From positions 1-64,000 of the forward strand of contig PASF01000013.1 in assembly GCA_002711845.1 (NCBI GenBank): 64,000 bases of DNA, given 5' to 3'. This document shows, in pieces, positions 19,230-26,179 of this stretch. The translations under genes and the position numbers were made by a program. Numbering within the stretch: the first letter of the stretch is position 1; each line of letters opens with the position of its first letter. The stretch comes from Gammaproteobacteria bacterium. Lineage in GTDB: Bacteria > Pseudomonadota > Gammaproteobacteria > Pseudomonadales > Pseudohongiellaceae. The notes below the pieces were generated by a model. It ran no database searches. It was not told the origin of the DNA and was given only the letters and a program-made list of their open reading frames with translations.

Positions 19230-20765
19230 ATGGTTGTTTCGTCGGCGGCTCCAGCAGCTGCAATGCCACCCAGCGTAGATTTGCTGATAGTGGGGGGTGG
19301 AATCAATGGTGCCGGCATCGCTGCCGATGCTGCCGGGCGGGGCCTGTCGGTGCTGCTGTGCGAAAAGAGCGATCTGGGCGGTGCCACGTCGTCGGCCAGC
19401 ACCAAGCTGATCCATGGTGGCCTGCGCTATCTGGAATACTATGAATTCAGACTGGTCAGAGAGTCACTGGCGGAGCGGGAGGTTCTGCTGCGTGCGGCGC
19501 CTCACATTGTGTGGCCTCTGCGTTTCCGGTTGCCACACCAGCCCAGCCAGCGACCTGCCTGGATGATCCGTGCCGGCCTGTTTCTGTACGACCATCTCGG
19601 CAAGCGCGTGACACTGCCAGGGTCCAAAGCCATCCGTTTCGGCGACGATAGCCCGCTGATAGCGCAGTTCAAGAACGGCTTTGAATACTCGGACTGTTGG
19701 GTCGATGATGCCAGGCTGGTCGTGCTCAACGCGCTGCAGGCTCGCCATCACGGCGCCGTCGTCAAAACGCGAACGGCCTGCACGGCACTGACAACGTCGA
19801 CAGGCGATGATGGTCGGACGATCTGGCAGGCCACCCTGGCCGACAGTGACAGCGGCGCGACCCATCAGGTTTCCGCCCGATGCGTGGTCAATGCGGCGGG
19901 GCCCTGGGTCAGTCACCTGGGCAAACAGTTGCTGCCTGATGTCCCCCCCGAGCCTGTACGACTGGTCAAGGGTTCCCATATCGTCGTCCCCCGGCTTTAC
20001 GAGGGTGATGAGGCCTACATGCTGCAACATGAAGACGGCCGTGTGATTTTTGTCATTCCCTACGAAAATGAGTTCTCGCTGATAGGCACCACCGAGCAGG
20101 ACTTTTCCGCGGACCCGGCAGGGGCGCGGATTTCCCCCGAGGAAATCACTTACTTGCTGGCGATAGTGAATCAGTACTTCCGCAAAGGGCTGAGTGAGCA
20201 GGATGTCAGGCACCACTTTTCCGGCGTCCGGCCCTTGATTGATGAGGAAGTTGAGAATGCCAGCAAGGTGTCGCGCGACTACACGCTGGAGCTGGACATG
20301 GCGCCGGCACCCTTGCTGACCGTGTACGGCGGCAAAATCACCACCTATCGTCGTCTGGCCGAGTCGGTATTGCACAAGCTGGCGCCGCTGTTCCCGGACA
20401 TGGCTGGCGACTGGACCGGCAAGGCGACGCTGCCCGGTGGCAACTTTACCTCTCAGCATGCACTGTCGGATCAGTTGGCCGGCGACTATCCATGGCTGAC
20501 GCCGTCTTTGCGTGAGCGCTGGGTAAGGCAATACGGTATGTTGGTCAACGATTTGCTGGCCGGTGTGACCGATCTGACGGAGCTGGGGACAGAAATCGGG
20601 CCGGGCCTGTTTGCGCGGGAAGTTGATTATCTTTATGACCGGGAATGGGCCCGCACAGCGGATGACGTCCTCTGGCGCCGAACCAAACTCGGTTTATGGT
20701 TTGATGATGCGGCGCGCGCAACGCTGGAGGCTTACCTGCAGGCGCGGTCGGCCCAGGATAACTGA
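19230..20765 (+). CDS. glpD: Aerobic glycerol-3-phosphate dehydrogenase
   Basis: 511 aa from ATG 19230. The in-frame TTG at 19224 is rejected because TGAGG (19218-19222) would be one base from it but is seven bases from the ATG. GlpD is a peripheral membrane FAD enzyme that oxidises glycerol-3-phosphate to DHAP and reduces ubiquinone. The FAD-binding VDLLIVGGGINGAGIAADAA, the signature STKLIHGGLRYLEYYEF and the late GGKITTYRRLAE are seen. It is divergent from glpK and 3 bases from the PlsB-like gene, giving an oxidation-versus-acylation branch at G3P. Confidence 0.95.
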   Translation: MVVSSAAPAAAMPPSVDLLIVGGGINGAGIAADAAGRGLSVLLCEKSDLGGATSSASTKLIHGGLRYLEYYEFRLVRESLAEREVLLRAAPHIVWPLRFRLPHQPSQRPAWMIRAGLFLYDHLGKRVTLPGSKAIRFGDDSPLIAQFKNGFEYSDCWVDDARLVVLNALQARHHGAVVKTRTACTALTTSTGDDGRTIWQATLADSDSGATHQVSARCVVNAAGPWVSHLGKQLLPDVPPEPVRLVKGSHIVVPRLYEGDEAYMLQHEDGRVIFVIPYENEFSLIGTTEQDFSADPAGARISPEEITYLLAIVNQYFRKGLSEQDVRHHFSGVRPLIDEEVENASKVSRDYTLELDMAPAPLLTVYGGKITTYRRLAESVLHKLAPLFPDMAGDWTGKATLPGGNFTSQHALSDQLAGDYPWLTPSLRERWVRQYGMLVNDLLAGVTDLTELGTEIGPGLFAREVDYLYDREWARTADDVLWRRTKLGLWFDDAARATLEAYLQARSAQDN

Positions 20766-20768
20766 GCG

Positions 20769-22175
20769 ATGCTCGACGACAACGTCAGTTTGCCCACCTG
20801 GCTGTTTATTCTGCTTTGGGCGGTGGCGATATACGCCGTCGTTGTCAGCATACTGTATCCCAGCGTGCGCTGGTTTGTCCGGCGACGGCTTAATCGCGCC
20901 GTCGAACGGCTCAATACCAGTCTGAGTATCAAGATCAAACCCTTCCAGCAAACCAAGCGTCAGGAACTGATCGACAAGCTGGTATTCGACCCGCAGGTAC
21001 TGGCATTGATAGACCGCCTGGCCCAGGAAAGCAATGTGCCCAGGGAGGCCCTGCTGCTGGACGTCAAACGGTATGCCCGCGAGATTGTGCCGTCCTTCAA
21101 TGCCTATGTTTACTACCAGCTGGGTTACTGGCTGGCGAAACGGATGTCCCGGTTTCTGTACCGGATCCGCGTGTCTGCGGTTGATCAGTCAGTGCTGGAG
21201 TCTCTGGATAAGGATTCCACTGTCGTCTTTGTCATGAACCACCGCAGCAACATGGACTATATTCTGATCTGCTATCTGGCCGCGGAGCAGGTTACCTTGT
21301 CGTACGCCGTGGGTGAATGGGCGCGGGTGTTTCCGCTGGAATCCATCATTCGTGCCATGGGGGCATTTTTTGTGCGACGTGGCTCGCAGAATCCACTGTA
21401 CCGCAAAGTGCTGGGGCGCTACGTACAATTGGCAACCGAGTCAGGTGTGTGTCAGGCAGTTTTCCTTGAAGGCGGGTTGAGCCGTGACGGCAATGTCGCA
21501 CAGCCCCGAATCGGGTTTCTGGATTACATGCTGCGTCACTATGATCACCGTCAGCACAGGAACATTACCTTCATACCCGTGGGCATCAATTATGATCGGG
21601 TGATTGAGGACAAGAACCTGCTGGTATGGGACGACAAAAGCCGGCGCTTCACTAAATGGCAGACATTCGTCAGAGTAGTGCGCTTTCTGCGAGTCAATAT
21701 TTTTTCCGACTCCCGTCGCCGCTGGCAGCGTTATGGCTATGCCGGCGTAAACTTCGGCATCCCCATTGATATGCGCAAATATTGTGACAAGCACCGCCTG
21801 CTGTTTGCCACCATGCCACAACGTGACCGGATTCCGGCGGTCACGGCGCTGGCGGAGCATCTGATGGAGTCAGTGCGCTATGTCATCCCGGTCTTGCCAG
21901 TGCCGGTCATCGCTACCGTGTTTCTGCAGCAGCAGGGCCAGGGTATGCGCTCACTGGATATTATCGCCGGCTGTGATGAGGTCATTGATGACATGATTGC
22001 CTCTGGCGCGGCGATACGCGACGACCAGAAGCCCAGGCAAAGAACCATTGCCGCGGCGCTGGAAAACCTGCGTCACAGACATATCCTGCTGGAGACAGAC
22101 GATGTTTATCGCGTCAATCCGGAGTTCGAAGCCCTGATCCAGTACTACGCCAACTCAATCATTCACTGGCGCTAG
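20769..22175 (+). CDS. Short PlsB-type glycerol-3-phosphate acyltransferase
   Basis: 468 aa. It carries the four acyltransferase blocks of the PlsB family: NHRSNMDYILI (HX4D catalytic motif), AMGAFFVRRG, FLEGGLSRDGN (substrate-binding) and ITFIPVGINYDRVIEDKNLL. PlsB transfers an acyl chain from acyl-CoA or acyl-ACP to the sn-1 position of glycerol-3-phosphate. E. coli PlsB is about 807 aa, so this protein lacks much of the flanking sequence. It begins with a membrane helix (LPTWLFILLWAVAIYAVVVS). Its start is 3 bases after glpD, so the G3P-consuming enzymes are co-expressed. It may be an alternative GPAT beside a full PlsB or PlsX/PlsY system elsewhere. Confidence 0.8.
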   Translation: MLDDNVSLPTWLFILLWAVAIYAVVVSILYPSVRWFVRRRLNRAVERLNTSLSIKIKPFQQTKRQELIDKLVFDPQVLALIDRLAQESNVPREALLLDVKRYAREIVPSFNAYVYYQLGYWLAKRMSRFLYRIRVSAVDQSVLESLDKDSTVVFVMNHRSNMDYILICYLAAEQVTLSYAVGEWARVFPLESIIRAMGAFFVRRGSQNPLYRKVLGRYVQLATESGVCQAVFLEGGLSRDGNVAQPRIGFLDYMLRHYDHRQHRNITFIPVGINYDRVIEDKNLLVWDDKSRRFTKWQTFVRVVRFLRVNIFSDSRRRWQRYGYAGVNFGIPIDMRKYCDKHRLLFATMPQRDRIPAVTALAEHLMESVRYVIPVLPVPVIATVFLQQQGQGMRSLDIIAGCDEVIDDMIASGAAIRDDQKPRQRTIAAALENLRHRHILLETDDVYRVNPEFEALIQYYANSIIHWR

Positions 22176-22239
22176 TGCCGCCATCTGGCGGCGCAGATTC
22201 ATGCCGGCGCGCGGCAGCAGGATCTGCTGATTTTAGATG

Positions 22240-22659
22240 TTATCTTTCTTCCAGCCATACTTCGCGCGCCCAGTGCCAGATGCTCGGCCAGGACTTGGTG
22301 CCTTGAGGGTCCTTGCCGAGCTTGTCACCGTTCCAGAACCGGACTTCACCTTCGTCGTTGATGCAGTAATAGGCATCGCCAAGCTGACAAACCGGCAACA
22401 GGTAACGCGGCATGCCGTCATTCCAGGCTTGCGCCGCCACCTCCGGTAAAAACGTGTGTGATCGCGGGTCAGCAACGGTGACTGGCTCCAGGCTGCCCAG
22501 CACCACGTCACTGACCTCCAGCAGGTAGTCGCGGAAATCATCCGGCAATGACATCAAAAGCTGTTCTTCTATCTCTACCAGCAGGTCGTCATCCGGCAGA
22601 TCCAGTGGCACGGGTATGGTTTCGTTGCGTTCACGCAACATGTCGATAACATCTTCCAT
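22240..22659 (-). CDS. SMI1/KNR4-like domain protein
   Basis: 139 aa, a single soluble domain with the family pattern: IEEQLLMSLPDDFRDYLLEV near the start, then FLPEVAAQAWNDGMPRYLLP, GDAYYCINDEGEVRFWNGDK and the final tryptophan-rich SIWHWAREVWLEE. SMI1/KNR4 domains are general protein-protein interaction modules, often immunity proteins against polymorphic toxins, but also found alone. It starts 2 bases after the stop of the secreted methyltransferase gene, so the two are probably co-translated. There is no toxin gene beside it, so an immunity role is not supported. Confidence 0.65.
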   Translation of the reverse strand: MEDVIDMLRERNETIPVPLDLPDDDLLVEIEEQLLMSLPDDFRDYLLEVSDVVLGSLEPVTVADPRSHTFLPEVAAQAWNDGMPRYLLPVCQLGDAYYCINDEGEVRFWNGDKLGKDPQGTKSWPSIWHWAREVWLEER

Positions 22660-22661
22660 GG

Positions 22662-23459
22662 TTACTCGGCTCCGGGTTTGCGCAGGCGCAACAAAAACTG
22701 GTCTGTGCCACGGTTCAGCAGCGGGTCGAAAATTGAGCGTCGGGGGTTGTCACCGGGGTTGGCCAGCAAATCGCTGTCGGCCTCGACAATAAAGCCGGCG
22801 CGGGTGACCGCTTCAATCGCCTGCGCCTTCAGCATACGGTGCAAGCGCTGGTTGTCATTACCTTCAACGCCGGTATGATCGATAATGCCGACAATGCCGC
22901 CGGGTGCGAGCAGGCGGTATAGCTCGCGGAGCATGCCATGCGCGCGGGCCGGGCTACCATTGTAATAATCGTGCAGAATCTGAGACACCAGGATGAAGTC
23001 GAGGCTGCTGTCGGGCAGGCCGGTGTCGCTGAGGGCTTTGTCTATGCGCACGACATTGGTCAAATCACCTTTTTCAATTTTGCCCGCCAGTGCATCGCCC
23101 TGGGTGATGTCGGTGCGATCTTCATCGTAGCGCAGGGCGCGCGGAGAATTCTGCGCATAAACGGTGCCTTCATCACCGACGGCACGGGACAGGACAAACG
23201 TGTAATAGCCGCCCGCTGCATAGACATCCAGGGCTGTCATGCCTTCCTGTAACCCCAGAAAGCTCAGCACCTCAACCGGTTTGCGGGCGTCATCACGCAT
23301 GCGGTCGGCAATATCCCGGTCGCTGCCAAGAAGACTGTCGCGCAAGGCCTGTGGGTCCAGTGCGTAGTTGTTGGCGCAGGTCAGCACCAGTGCCGCCGCG
23401 GCAATGGTGCGCAAAAACGCCATCGTAAACGCCGTGTGGGAATCAATCATCGGTTTCAT
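22662..23459 (-). CDS. Exported class I SAM-dependent methyltransferase-like protein
   Basis: 265 aa. The first 34 residues look like a Sec signal (AFLRTIAAAALVLTCANNYA) ahead of a methyltransferase fold: LQEGMTALDVYAAGGYYTFVL is a variant motif I, FILVSQILHDYY a post-motif, and LYRLLAPGGIVGIIDHTG the usual strand 5 region. The glycine-rich motif is D-V-Y-A-A-G-G rather than D-x-G-x-G-x-G. SAM is not normally available in the periplasm, so an exported methyltransferase fold is odd; such proteins occur in marine gammaproteobacteria but have no assigned role that I know of. The start may also be the internal ATG at 23423. It pairs with the SMI1-like gene. Confidence 0.65.
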   Translation of the reverse strand: MKPMIDSHTAFTMAFLRTIAAAALVLTCANNYALDPQALRDSLLGSDRDIADRMRDDARKPVEVLSFLGLQEGMTALDVYAAGGYYTFVLSRAVGDEGTVYAQNSPRALRYDEDRTDITQGDALAGKIEKGDLTNVVRIDKALSDTGLPDSSLDFILVSQILHDYYNGSPARAHGMLRELYRLLAPGGIVGIIDHTGVEGNDNQRLHRMLKAQAIEAVTRAGFIVEADSDLLANPGDNPRRSIFDPLLNRGTDQFLLRLRKPGAE

Positions 23460-23496
23460 GTGCCGGATTATAGTCGATCACCGGGTAACAGTCCCC

Positions 23497-23502
23497 TATA
23501 AT
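23497..23502 (+). promoter_or_regulatory. Candidate promoter -10 for the carboxylesterase
   Basis: A perfect TATAAT lies 17 bases after the weak -35 TCGATC (23474-23479) in the gap between the divergent methyltransferase and carboxylesterase genes. It would give a leader of about 50 nt before ATG 23560. Confidence 0.45.
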
Positions 23503-23559
23503 CACTGACGTTATCCATTGGGCCTGCAGCGCTGGCCAAACACGCAATCGAGGATGTCT

Positions 23560-24231
23560 ATGTCACTTTTACCTGCCATTGTCCGGGAAAGCAATCCGCA
23601 AAAGGCCGCGGATGCGGCGGTCATCTGGCTGCACGGGCTGGGTGCCGACGGCAACGATTTTGCCGGCCTGGTGCCGGAGTTGCATTTACCGCCCGACCTG
23701 TCGGTGCGCTTCATTTTTCCGCACGCGCCGTCAATTCCGGTCACCATAAACCAGGGCTACGTCATGCCCGCGTGGTATGACATTGTTGAGCTGGATGTGC
23801 AGCGTCGCGTTGATGAAACACAATTGCGCGCATCAGCGGCGGCGGTCCATGATTTTGTCGCGCAGCAGATGGCCGCCGGTATCGACAGCCGCCGGATCGT
23901 GTTGGCTGGATTCTCCCAGGGCGGCGCGGTGGTGCTGGAGGCTGGCCTGAGCTGTCCGCACCCGTTGGCTGGCCTGTTGTCGCTGTCGAGTTATTTCCCG
24001 ACGGCGGACAGTGTGCGGATTGATGACGCCAATCGCAGTCTGGCCATTCGTATCTGCCATGGCAGCGCCGATCCGGTGGTCAATGAGGCATTGGGCAAAC
24101 ACAGTGTCAGCGTCCTTCAGCGCTTTGGTTATCAGCCGCAATACAGCAGCTACCCGATGCAGCACAGCGTCTGCCTGGAGGAAATACGGGACATCTCCGC
24201 CTGGTTGCAGGCGGTGCTGGCTCGGGCTTAG
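23560..24231 (+). CDS. Carboxylesterase / acyl-protein thioesterase-like hydrolase (EstB family)
   Basis: 223 aa from ATG 23560. This start is preferred because TCGAGG (23548-23553) is six bases away, and the length then matches the roughly 218-aa EstB type. It is an alpha/beta hydrolase with VIWLHGLGADGNDFAGLVPE, the oxyanion segment, the nucleophile serine in IVLAGFSQGGAVVLEAGL, the aspartate in CHGSADPVV and the histidine in SYPMQHSVCLEEI. These enzymes hydrolyse short-chain esters or lysophospholipids in the cytoplasm. There is no signal peptide. It is convergent with the DUF2214 gene. Confidence 0.85.
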   Translation: MSLLPAIVRESNPQKAADAAVIWLHGLGADGNDFAGLVPELHLPPDLSVRFIFPHAPSIPVTINQGYVMPAWYDIVELDVQRRVDETQLRASAAAVHDFVAQQMAAGIDSRRIVLAGFSQGGAVVLEAGLSCPHPLAGLLSLSSYFPTADSVRIDDANRSLAIRICHGSADPVVNEALGKHSVSVLQRFGYQPQYSSYPMQHSVCLEEIRDISAWLQAVLARA

Positions 24232-24252
24232 GCGTATTCCGCCTGGCCGGCG

Positions 24253-24687
24253 TCAGTAGCCAATGCCGCGTGCCATCAGATAGGCGAGCACCGGGATGAC
24301 CAGCATCAGTGGCAGCGCGACCTTCTGAAGCCTCAGCACGGTTGCAGGGATGACTTGCGCAGAGCGAGGCTGACACAGGAACCACGCCGGGTAGACCATG
24401 GTTGCCAGCAAGGTGGCGACCAGTGCAATTTTGGCGTGAAATACCGGGTTGTGACTGAAAAACGCTGCCGGCTTGCCGACCACCAGCCAGAGCATCATGC
24501 CAGCTGCCACTGACAGCACGATCGCCGCGGCCGTCAGCGCGTATATCTTGCGGAATGTCAGGTAGGCCGACTCATGACGTTCATGTTCAGTCGCTAGGCT
24601 GCCGGCGGCCAACGTGGCCACGATCATCCCGGCGGCCATCCCCAGGGCGCCGAGCAGGTGCAGTGTGCTAAACAGGACTTCGGCCAT
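24253..24687 (-). CDS. DUF2214-like membrane protein
   Basis: 144 aa with four predicted membrane helices (LHLLGALGMAAGMIVATLAA; YALTAAAIVLSVAAGMML; HAKIALVATLLATMVYPAWF; VALPLMLVIPVLAYLMARG). The pattern HNPVFHAKIAL followed by YPAWF matches DUF2214, whose function is unknown. Histidines near the membrane (His9, His36, His39 and His79 or close) might bind heme or metal, which is speculation. It starts 17 bases after the glutaredoxin gene and is likely in one transcript with it. Confidence 0.6.
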   Translation of the reverse strand: MAEVLFSTLHLLGALGMAAGMIVATLAAGSLATEHERHESAYLTFRKIYALTAAAIVLSVAAGMMLWLVVGKPAAFFSHNPVFHAKIALVATLLATMVYPAWFLCQPRSAQVIPATVLRLQKVALPLMLVIPVLAYLMARGIGY

Positions 24688-24704
24688 ACCTTGGCTCCAG
24701 GGGG

Positions 24705-25070
24705 TCAGGGGGTTGCGATGGCCACGCCTTTGGCCGCCAGCAAAGTCTGCAGCCGGCCGGCTCTGGCGGCGGCCTGGGTCTCCGTGTAGCCACCAATATT
24801 ATCGTGGCCAACAAACACCTGTGGCAAGGTCTGGCTGCCACTGAGCTGGCGCAGTTCGGCACGCATGCGCTGGTGCAGGTGCGTGTCCAGATACATCCCG
24901 GTGTCCAGCTCAATGGTGCGGTAGGGCACCCGCATACTGTCCAGCAGGCTCTTTACCGCGTGACAGTATGAGCACCAGGACAGGGTAAACACTGTGACCG
25001 GCTTGGACTCGCGCTGCAGAATCGCAGCAACGCTGGTTTGAGGGGCTTGTGTGTCAGTCATGATGAACAC
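24705..25070 (-). CDS. Glutaredoxin
   Basis: 121 aa. A thioredoxin fold with a dithiol CSYC active site (TLSWCSYCHAVKSLLDSMRV), the cis-proline in TLPQVFVG and the glutathione-site IGGYTET. Glutaredoxins reduce disulfides and glutathione-mixed disulfides using glutathione. An N-terminal extension of about 22 residues precedes the fold; the internal ATG at 25061 would shorten it by three residues. Expression is likely coupled to the DUF2214 membrane protein. Confidence 0.85.
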   Translation of the reverse strand: MFIMTDTQAPQTSVAAILQRESKPVTVFTLSWCSYCHAVKSLLDSMRVPYRTIELDTGMYLDTHLHQRMRAELRQLSGSQTLPQVFVGHDNIGGYTETQAAARAGRLQTLLAAKGVAIATP

Positions 25071-25178
25071 CGTTGCTGAAAATTTGCGCTATTGTGCCAT
25101 ATCCGACTGTGTTAATCTTTAACGTTGCCTGATAATGGGCAGGGCAACAGCACAGCGATAATTGACAGCAATATGTCA

Positions 25179-25192
25179 TGTTGCCGGCATCA
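25179..25192. promoter_or_regulatory. Candidate operator upstream of the TetR gene
   Basis: TGTTGCCGGCATCA is a near-perfect palindrome (12 of 14 positions, centre CCGG) located 57 bases before the TetR start in the gap divergent from the glutaredoxin gene. TetR regulators often bind 14-20 bp palindromes in their own upstream region. No second copy with the same core was seen elsewhere in the window. Confidence 0.3.
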
Positions 25193-25248
25193 GGCAGACA
25201 TTGTCATTATTTGATAAAAATGAGACTCTAGGCAGGGTTGTAAACAGC

Positions 25249-25896
25249 ATGACCGGTGACAGCACAATGCGCAACGCTCAGGACCGTGATGAGTCTGACT
25301 TGGCGTCCATGGGACTGAGAGAGCGGAAAAAACTGATACGGCTGCAGCGTATTGTCGCTGCCGCGCGGCAGCTGTTCATCGACAAAGGGTTCACCACCAC
25401 AACCATTCAGGATATTGCTGCGCAAGCAGACGTTGGCCTGGGCACGCTGTACCTGTACGCCAAGAGCAAAGAAGATCTGCTGGTGCTGGTGTTCAAGGAC
25501 GATATCCTGAAAATGATTGATGAATCCTATGCTGCCATCATCCCGGGCGAGCCGCTCATCGATCAGCTGATGGCGTTTTTCGACGGGCATATCAACTATC
25601 ACCTGAAAGATCAGACATTGTCGCGCACAGTGCTCAAGGAGTTGTCGTTCTCCACGACAGAACAGCGCCGTCAGGACATCGATCAGATAATGAACAGTAC
25701 CTATGCCAAGTTGATGAAGCTTATTGAGCGGGCGCGCCGCGACGGACGCCTCGACAAGGAAGTGTACACCGGTACCATGGCCTGGAGCACCTTTGCGCTG
25801 TACTACCACCTGCTGCAGGGTTTTTTGTGCGGCTTTCATACCGAGGTGGAATTCCGTAAAAGTCTGCGCAATGCGTTGGCTGCGTTGCTGACCTAA
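25249..25896 (+). CDS. TetR/AcrR family transcriptional regulator
   Basis: 215 aa from ATG 25249, preceded by GGCAGGG at 11 bases; TTG at 25162 would add 29 residues with no ribosome-binding site. The N-terminal helix-turn-helix is clear: RIVAAARQLFIDKGFTTTTI followed by QDIAAQADVGLGTLYLYAKS and KEDLL. The C-terminal ligand-binding domain is not assigned to a ligand. The gene is followed after 283 bases by the copper/heme exoenzyme in the same direction, with a palindrome in between, so it may control that gene. It could also regulate the divergent glutaredoxin. Confidence 0.85.
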   Translation: MTGDSTMRNAQDRDESDLASMGLRERKKLIRLQRIVAAARQLFIDKGFTTTTIQDIAAQADVGLGTLYLYAKSKEDLLVLVFKDDILKMIDESYAAIIPGEPLIDQLMAFFDGHINYHLKDQTLSRTVLKELSFSTTEQRRQDIDQIMNSTYAKLMKLIERARRDGRLDKEVYTGTMAWSTFALYYHLLQGFLCGFHTEVEFRKSLRNALAALLT

Positions 25897-25990
25897 GTGT
25901 CCGCTGCGCGGCCTGCCTGACCTCCACACAACCTCTTGTCGCGCACTATCGACGTTTTGTCGCAGCCGCGCGGTATCTGGCTGTCAGCAA

Positions 25991-26018
25991 TTGACTTTGC
26001 TCCCCAGAGTGATACGAT
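25991..26018 (+). promoter_or_regulatory. Candidate sigma70 promoter of the copper/heme enzyme
   Basis: TTGACT (25991-25996) and TACGAT (26013-26018) are spaced by 16 bases. This would place the transcript start about 155 bases before ATG 26180, giving a long leader that includes the palindrome at 26055-26073. Confidence 0.5.
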
Positions 26019-26054
26019 TCGAAACATGAACAGGCTCATTTTTTTGTCGTGATT

Positions 26055-26073
26055 CTGTCTGTACATCAGACAG
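26055..26073. promoter_or_regulatory. Perfect 19-bp palindrome in the leader of the copper/heme enzyme
   Basis: CTGTCTG TACAT CAGACAG is a perfect 7-bp inverted repeat with a 5-base centre. It lies about 37 bases downstream of the candidate promoter and 107 bases before the start codon. It could be a TetR-type operator (the regulator gene is immediately upstream) or an RNA hairpin. There is no T-run, so it is not a terminator. Confidence 0.5.
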
Positions 26074-26179
26074 TTGGCGGCGAATCAACAGGCCGGGACA
26101 AGCAAATTGTAAACAGTCAGTAGCACGTTCAGAACAAGTCGCAAGATCAAGCAAAAGTACTTAATAGTTGGAGGGTACG

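Noticed and set aside
19464-20531. Open frame of 355 codons antisense to glpD
   Set aside because: glpD is certain from motifs; the antisense product shows no recognisable domain. The same reasoning applies to the frames antisense to the PQQ dehydrogenase (54889-55956), the RmlD-like gene (60259-61164) and the TonB receptor (38364-39266).
22177-22192. Terminator after the PlsB-like gene
   Set aside because: GCCGCC-ATCT-GGCGGC makes a small hairpin but no T-run follows, so it is not reported as an intrinsic terminator.
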